Of a stretch of DNA of 17,564 bases, positions 13,286 to 17,564 are shown one piece after another. This stretch comes from Thermoplasmatota archaeon (GTDB taxonomy: Archaea > Thermoplasmatota > JAQUQK01), in assembly GCA_028716125.1 (NCBI GenBank), contig JAQUQK010000014.1, positions 1 to 17,564 of the forward strand. The letters are read 5' to 3'. The notes beneath the pieces are model-generated. The model was not told the DNA's origin, ran no database searches, and saw only the letters and a program-made list of their open reading frames with translations. Every line of letters begins with the position of its first letter. Within the stretch, counting starts at the first letter, position 1. Position numbers and translations under genes: made by a program.

Positions 13286-15337
13286 ATGAAAAGCAAACTA
13301 TCGAAAGCACTGGTATGCTTGTCCGTGGTCCTGTTCGTTTCCGTGCTTTTCAGCGGCTGCATATCAAACAATCAGACTGCAGGCGATTCGGCAAATTTGG
13401 ATAATGTATTTGGCGCCAATCCATTGAGTGGCGTGGACCGGGTTGAAATGGCCTGCTCGCTCGACGGCGCCAGATTTTTCGTAGGTGCTCTTCTGCCCCC
13501 CGGAATTCACGCGCCGGAGGAAACCCCAAAACCCACTGTTTACTCTGCGGTTATCGGCTCAGACGGCACCCTTATTCAATTCAGCAGTTTTTGCCAGGAC
13601 GAGGCTGGCGCGGTCATATCAGAATCTTTTCCTGGCCAGATTGTTTTTGAAGGCAAGAAAGTTCCAATGAAACTTGATGGGATTTTGCAATCCGAAATTG
13701 ATTTTTCTTCAGCCGATGGCTCTGCATCAGTCCACTATGTATTCTACAATTTCGGTATTTCCGTTAAGGTATCTACTGACAAGCTAGGGTATGACTGGGT
13801 TTGCGGGATAAATTTCGAAGGTGCTGAAAACGTATCTAAAATTTACAATCTTGGCGACATGACACAATTCATATCCGAACCCATTGGCGCGAGGTTTTCA
13901 GATATTTCGGTGCGGCTCGGTTCGAGCGACATAGACGCGCCGCTGATGCCTATGCCATTCATTGTGCAAAGCACAAGGAACTACCTTTACCGGTACGTTG
14001 ACTTGACTGCAGACGGCGGCGCAAAAGGGAAGGCGGCGCTTTCATCCAGAGTATGCGACGCAGGAAGCGTGCTTACTTGGGGGACCGAAAATTCGACAGG
14101 AAGCCTGCCAATAGGAACGAGCGCTTTCAATTTCAAGGTGCGCTACCCCGTCATCGAGACTAAAAAATACAAGGTTCACACCGGCGAGGAGCAGGTTTAC
14201 AACATAATCACTCCGTCATGGTACGACTCTTCTGAAAAATGGCCTCTTGTTATCGACCTTCACGGTTTTGGCGGCGATCACGTCGGATACATGAACCGAC
14301 ATGCAGATTGGGCCTTAAGCCTTCAGGCGAGCACAACCATGCTTTGGGGCGCGATAAAGATACTGCCTATGTGCCATGGAGGGAACGCCTCATCGACCTC
14401 CCAGGAACTTTGGTACAACAAGACCGCCGAGCAGTATATTTTCGAATTAGTCGATTTAGTAAAATCGCAATACAACATTGACGAGAACCGCATCATCGTA
14501 ATGGGCGACAGCATGGGCGGCCAGGGCACGCTCAATCTTGCATGCCATTATCCGGACAAATTCTCCGCGTTCCTTTCGATATTCCCGCCGGTCGACCTTG
14601 AGACTCTTTACTATTATACAAGGGTGACCAAGGGCAACGGAGTTTACGACATTCCGGCCACAATGGAAAATGCGTTCCACGGAAGCCCGAGCGACGTCCA
14701 GTGGAATTACTGGCAAAATTCAGGGTATTATCTTTGCGAGAATCTTTACAACCTTCCGATAGTTTTCGGACAGGGCGCAATCGACGTAATGTGCAGGCCG
14801 CTCCAATGCGACCGGCTCGCGCAGCGCCTCGATGAACTCGGATATCCATACACATATATGCAGGTGAATTCCGGCCATGACGATTCCAGTTATTTCGCAA
14901 TGCTTGATCAGGCAGCGGACATGATTCTCAATTCGGCGCCAAGGAACCCTTCGCCGGAAAAAGTCGTCTACAAGACGAATGATGTTTATTATGGAAATGC
15001 TTACTGGGCGAGCATAACCGGATTGGAAAAGGAGCACGAATTTGCCGCAATCGATGCCAGGAAAGATTTGAAAAACAACTGGCTGCAAGTCCAGGTTTCC
15101 AATGCGAATTCAATTTCCTTGGACTGCAATTTGGCTGGAATGGATTTCGAAAGGGATATTGCGCTGTCGATAAAAACAGACTGCAAATGCATTTTTGCGC
15201 TAACTGGCGTTTGGTCTGGATGCAAAGTTTCGGACTCTTTGTCAACTGAAAGAAGCGTCAATTTCAAAATAGAAGGTGAAACGCTCTATCTGCTTGCCGG
15301 AGAAGGGCAAAGCGAATTCAGAATATCAAAGGTTTAA
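13286..15337 (+). CDS. Alpha/beta-hydrolase esterase-like lipoprotein
   Basis: Exported 683-residue protein with signal sequence and lipobox VLFSGC (Cys25). About residues 45-290 are a beta-rich region of unrecognised family. A hydrolase domain follows at about 290-560. It has LVIDLHGFGGDHVGY as oxyanion-hole region, the nucleophile elbow GDSMGG (Ser409), Asp500 in GAIDVMC and His531 in NSGHDDSS, a full triad in order. This layout resembles secreted esterases of the polyhydroxybutyrate-depolymerase or feruloyl/acetyl-esterase type. A C-terminal beta domain (about 565-683) completes it. In this operon it may remove acyl groups from a polysaccharide that the flanking glycosidases cut, which is inference. 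It starts 4 bases after the GH36 stop and shares 14 identical bases with that gene over the lipobox. Confidence 0.8.
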   Translation: MKSKLSKALVCLSVVLFVSVLFSGCISNNQTAGDSANLDNVFGANPLSGVDRVEMACSLDGARFFVGALLPPGIHAPEETPKPTVYSAVIGSDGTLIQFSSFCQDEAGAVISESFPGQIVFEGKKVPMKLDGILQSEIDFSSADGSASVHYVFYNFGISVKVSTDKLGYDWVCGINFEGAENVSKIYNLGDMTQFISEPIGARFSDISVRLGSSDIDAPLMPMPFIVQSTRNYLYRYVDLTADGGAKGKAALSSRVCDAGSVLTWGTENSTGSLPIGTSAFNFKVRYPVIETKKYKVHTGEEQVYNIITPSWYDSSEKWPLVIDLHGFGGDHVGYMNRHADWALSLQASTTMLWGAIKILPMCHGGNASSTSQELWYNKTAEQYIFELVDLVKSQYNIDENRIIVMGDSMGGQGTLNLACHYPDKFSAFLSIFPPVDLETLYYYTRVTKGNGVYDIPATMENAFHGSPSDVQWNYWQNSGYYLCENLYNLPIVFGQGAIDVMCRPLQCDRLAQRLDELGYPYTYMQVNSGHDDSSYFAMLDQAADMILNSAPRNPSPEKVVYKTNDVYYGNAYWASITGLEKEHEFAAIDARKDLKNNWLQVQVSNANSISLDCNLAGMDFERDIALSIKTDCKCIFALTGVWSGCKVSDSLSTERSVNFKIEGETLYLLAGEGQSEFRISKV

Positions 15338-15354
15338 GGTTTGAAGGTGTAAAA

Positions 15355-17564
15355 ATGAAAAGAGTTATTGGACTGATCGTTGCGGTTATGATGATTGCCG
15401 GGTTTTTCCAGATTCCGGGATTTGCGAATGCAAGGCTTGCCGACGAGGTTGCAATAGACTATGATTCGCTTCAGTGGCACGACTGCGGAAACGGCGTGAA
15501 ATTCACAGGGAAGCCGTCTTACGTTTCGGAATTCCAGAGGCAGGATAACGCCGAGGGTGAGGACAGCGGAGGCCCTGTTTCCGACTTCGGAAGCCAGTGC
15601 GGAATAAAGGCGGACGTGGACAACAGGAACTTCGCCTCAATCCGCCACTACGCCTGCACGACCGGAATGAACATCTACGACTACAGCAGGACGGGTCTTA
15701 TCGGCACTTCAAATCTCCAGTTTTCCGCAAGCGGCAAATCATACTTCGCGCCTTCGGAATCAAGGGAAATAAGATTCCATTATTTCGGCTGGAATGAAGT
15801 TTCAAAAGACGGGCAGCTTTCTGCGGAAATGGAGACTTTCTTCATCAGCCTAAACACATATGCTCTCGTGGCAAGGGTAACGAACTCCGGCAACTCCGAA
15901 GTTAAAATTTCACCAAATTTCGTCCTGCAGATGAACCCCAACGCATACGTTCTTTCGCAAAGCCAGGATTCAAACAGCAACGCAATACTCATCAACACGT
16001 ATATTCTGATGGCCGGCGGAAATGGGCCAGTCAGCACGACAAGCGGCTGGACTGCGATTTTACCTGGATTTGCCATAACATCATACAATGGCGCAAATCC
16101 TTACACAATATCGGGCGGCGAAATCAACATCGCAAAAGGGTCGTATGCCGACGTTTTCCTTGTTTTCTCATACTCACCGGATTCGCAAGCAGATGCGCTT
16201 TCGCTTGCCTTATCGGGCATGGAGCAGATGAAAGGCGACCCGTGGGCTGCATTCAACCGAACGCGCGACGAATGGAACAATTTCTTTGCAAGCATTCCGG
16301 ACCCGCACTTCGACGACCCGCAGCTGCGCGACGTTTACAAGATGTCGGCAACCGCCCTGCGCATGGATCTTTACTCGCCAAGAAACAAGATGACGTATTA
16401 CGGCTGCACACCTACGAAGGTCCACTATAACTGGTTCTGGCTCTGGGACACTGGATTCCAATCTATCGGATATGCCGAGCTCGATCCCTGGCTTGGAGAA
16501 CAAGTGATTCTCACCACTTTCCAGTCTCAGCTTCCAGATGGATATATTGCTCACATGACAAACGACAACCTTGATTCAATGACACCGCACTCGCAATCAC
16601 CAGTTTTCGGTTTCGTTGCGGACATAGTAAGCGACTGCGACGGCAATCTAACCCGCGCCAAATGGTTCGTGCAGCAAATGTATGATTCGGGCGCAAGCTA
16701 CATCAGTTGGTGGGACAGGGACAGGAACCGCGACTTTGACGGTCTTTACGAATTCCTCAGCCAGGACGAGGGCGGATGGGACAACTCCCCGAGAAAAGAC
16801 GCTTATTCGGGCGATCTTGGAGGCGTGATTATACCTTATGTCGGCTCGCTTGGCGAGGTGTCAAACTCATTCTACAATCCGCTCGACTGCACGGACGTCA
16901 ACGCATGGATGTATTTCTATTTCGAGGCGATGGCCGAATGGGCAGGCGAGCTTGGCGATGCTGGCGGAGAAAAGACTTGGCAGGCAAAGGCAGACGCGCT
17001 TGGCAAAGCCATTGACGAAACATTGTGGAATGAGGATAAAGGATGCTGGTTCGATGCAATGAGCAGCGACCTTGGAGCAACTCATTCACAGGTTCAGGTC
17101 CTGACGCCTGCGGCATGGTTCCCGGCATTTGCAGGATCTTCAAGGGACATAACAAAGGTTCGCCGCGTCATCGAGGAGCATATACTAAATCCTGCCGAAT
17201 TCTGGGGTGAATACCCAATACCGACGGTTTCATATGGCGACTATTATTTCGAGCCGAACGTGCCGGGATGGCGCGGAAACATCTGGCTTGTGACTACATA
17301 CTCTGCACTTGAAACTCTGTTCAAATATGGCTATGAGAACGAAGCCGAGGAACTTCTCCAGCGCACGATAAAGATGATGTCAGACCAGGGCGACATGTAC
17401 GGAATCTGGGAGAACTATAATGCGCTTATCGGCAATTACAAGTGCCCCGGCTCAACCGGGAAATACTGTGCATTCCAGTTCGGATGGAGCGCCGCCTTTG
17501 CAATGGAATCGATGCTCCATAGATACGAGCGCGAGCGCTTCGTTTTCAATGACACGATGGAATT
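15355..17564 (+). CDS. Secreted GH63-like glycosidase (partial, runs off the window)
   Basis: The reading frame from ATG at 15355 stays open for 736 codons to the window end. GGTG at 15346-15349 lies 5 bases before the ATG. A signal peptide of about 26 residues ends FANA and lacks a lipobox cysteine, so cleavage by signal peptidase I is likely. After an N-terminal beta domain (about 30-310), an (alpha/alpha)6 barrel of GH63 type shows WLWDTGFQSIG (362-372), DEGGWDNSPR with probable catalytic Asp476, WRGNIW at 639-644, and IWENYN with probable base Glu686 before FGWSAAF. GH63 and related clans cut alpha-glucosidic or glucosyl/mannosyl-glycerate bonds. The substrate is unsettled. The 3' end is missing. 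Third gene of the carbohydrate operon. Confidence 0.8.
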   Translation, partial: MKRVIGLIVAVMMIAGFFQIPGFANARLADEVAIDYDSLQWHDCGNGVKFTGKPSYVSEFQRQDNAEGEDSGGPVSDFGSQCGIKADVDNRNFASIRHYACTTGMNIYDYSRTGLIGTSNLQFSASGKSYFAPSESREIRFHYFGWNEVSKDGQLSAEMETFFISLNTYALVARVTNSGNSEVKISPNFVLQMNPNAYVLSQSQDSNSNAILINTYILMAGGNGPVSTTSGWTAILPGFAITSYNGANPYTISGGEINIAKGSYADVFLVFSYSPDSQADALSLALSGMEQMKGDPWAAFNRTRDEWNNFFASIPDPHFDDPQLRDVYKMSATALRMDLYSPRNKMTYYGCTPTKVHYNWFWLWDTGFQSIGYAELDPWLGEQVILTTFQSQLPDGYIAHMTNDNLDSMTPHSQSPVFGFVADIVSDCDGNLTRAKWFVQQMYDSGASYISWWDRDRNRDFDGLYEFLSQDEGGWDNSPRKDAYSGDLGGVIIPYVGSLGEVSNSFYNPLDCTDVNAWMYFYFEAMAEWAGELGDAGGEKTWQAKADALGKAIDETLWNEDKGCWFDAMSSDLGATHSQVQVLTPAAWFPAFAGSSRDITKVRRVIEEHILNPAEFWGEYPIPTVSYGDYYFEPNVPGWRGNIWLVTTYSALETLFKYGYENEAEELLQRTIKMMSDQGDMYGIWENYNALIGNYKCPGSTGKYCAFQFGWSAAFAMESMLHRYERERFVFNDTME

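Overview
The window reads as archaeal DNA. It carries a P1/L12 ribosomal protein ending in GLGALFG, an archaeal-type threonyl-tRNA synthetase with the archaeal N-terminal editing domain, a Sec11-like signal peptidase with a Ser/His centre, a COG2428 (DUF431) SPOUT-like protein and a translin-family protein. Many genes have a TATA-like box about 25 bases before a start codon, the leaderless pattern, while internal operon genes carry GGTGA or GAGGA ribosome binding sites. The lineage cannot be fixed from sequence alone. A DPANN or euryarchaeal genome of medium GC is a guess.

Layout. 1-1538 (+): rpl12, then a membrane protein with helix-hairpin-helix repeats and a zinc ribbon. 1549-3019 (-): signal peptidase followed by the DUF431 protein. 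3109-6375 (+): OPT-family transporter, translin-family protein, thioredoxin. 6399-8422 (-): methyltransferase, EamA transporter with a histidine-rich tail, and a 52-residue membrane protein. 8562-10888 (-): small winged-helix-like protein, thrS, and a GDCCVxC zinc protein. 11068-17564 (+): a secreted carbohydrate operon with a GH36-like lipoprotein, an esterase-like lipoprotein and a GH63-like glycosidase that runs off the window.

The carbohydrate operon looks like a coherent surface system. Two lipid-anchored enzymes and one exported glycosidase would act outside the cell. The signal peptidase could process the non-lipoprotein member, and the OPT carrier would handle peptides or metal chelates.

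The most unusual signal is a pair of displaced 3'-end echoes. Downstream of thrS, beyond the one-gene GDCCVxC insert, lies a second copy of the thrS tail, SKRVIFRG plus stop. Its seven base differences from the intact tail are all synonymous, and it is followed by a T-run terminator. Downstream of rpl12 lies a second LGALFG plus stop, again differing only synonymously and followed by a terminator hairpin. In both cases an identical 8-base core opens the repeated tail. This is what would be left if DNA carrying its own version of a gene's 3' end inserted there, restored the gene, and pushed the native tail and terminator downstream.
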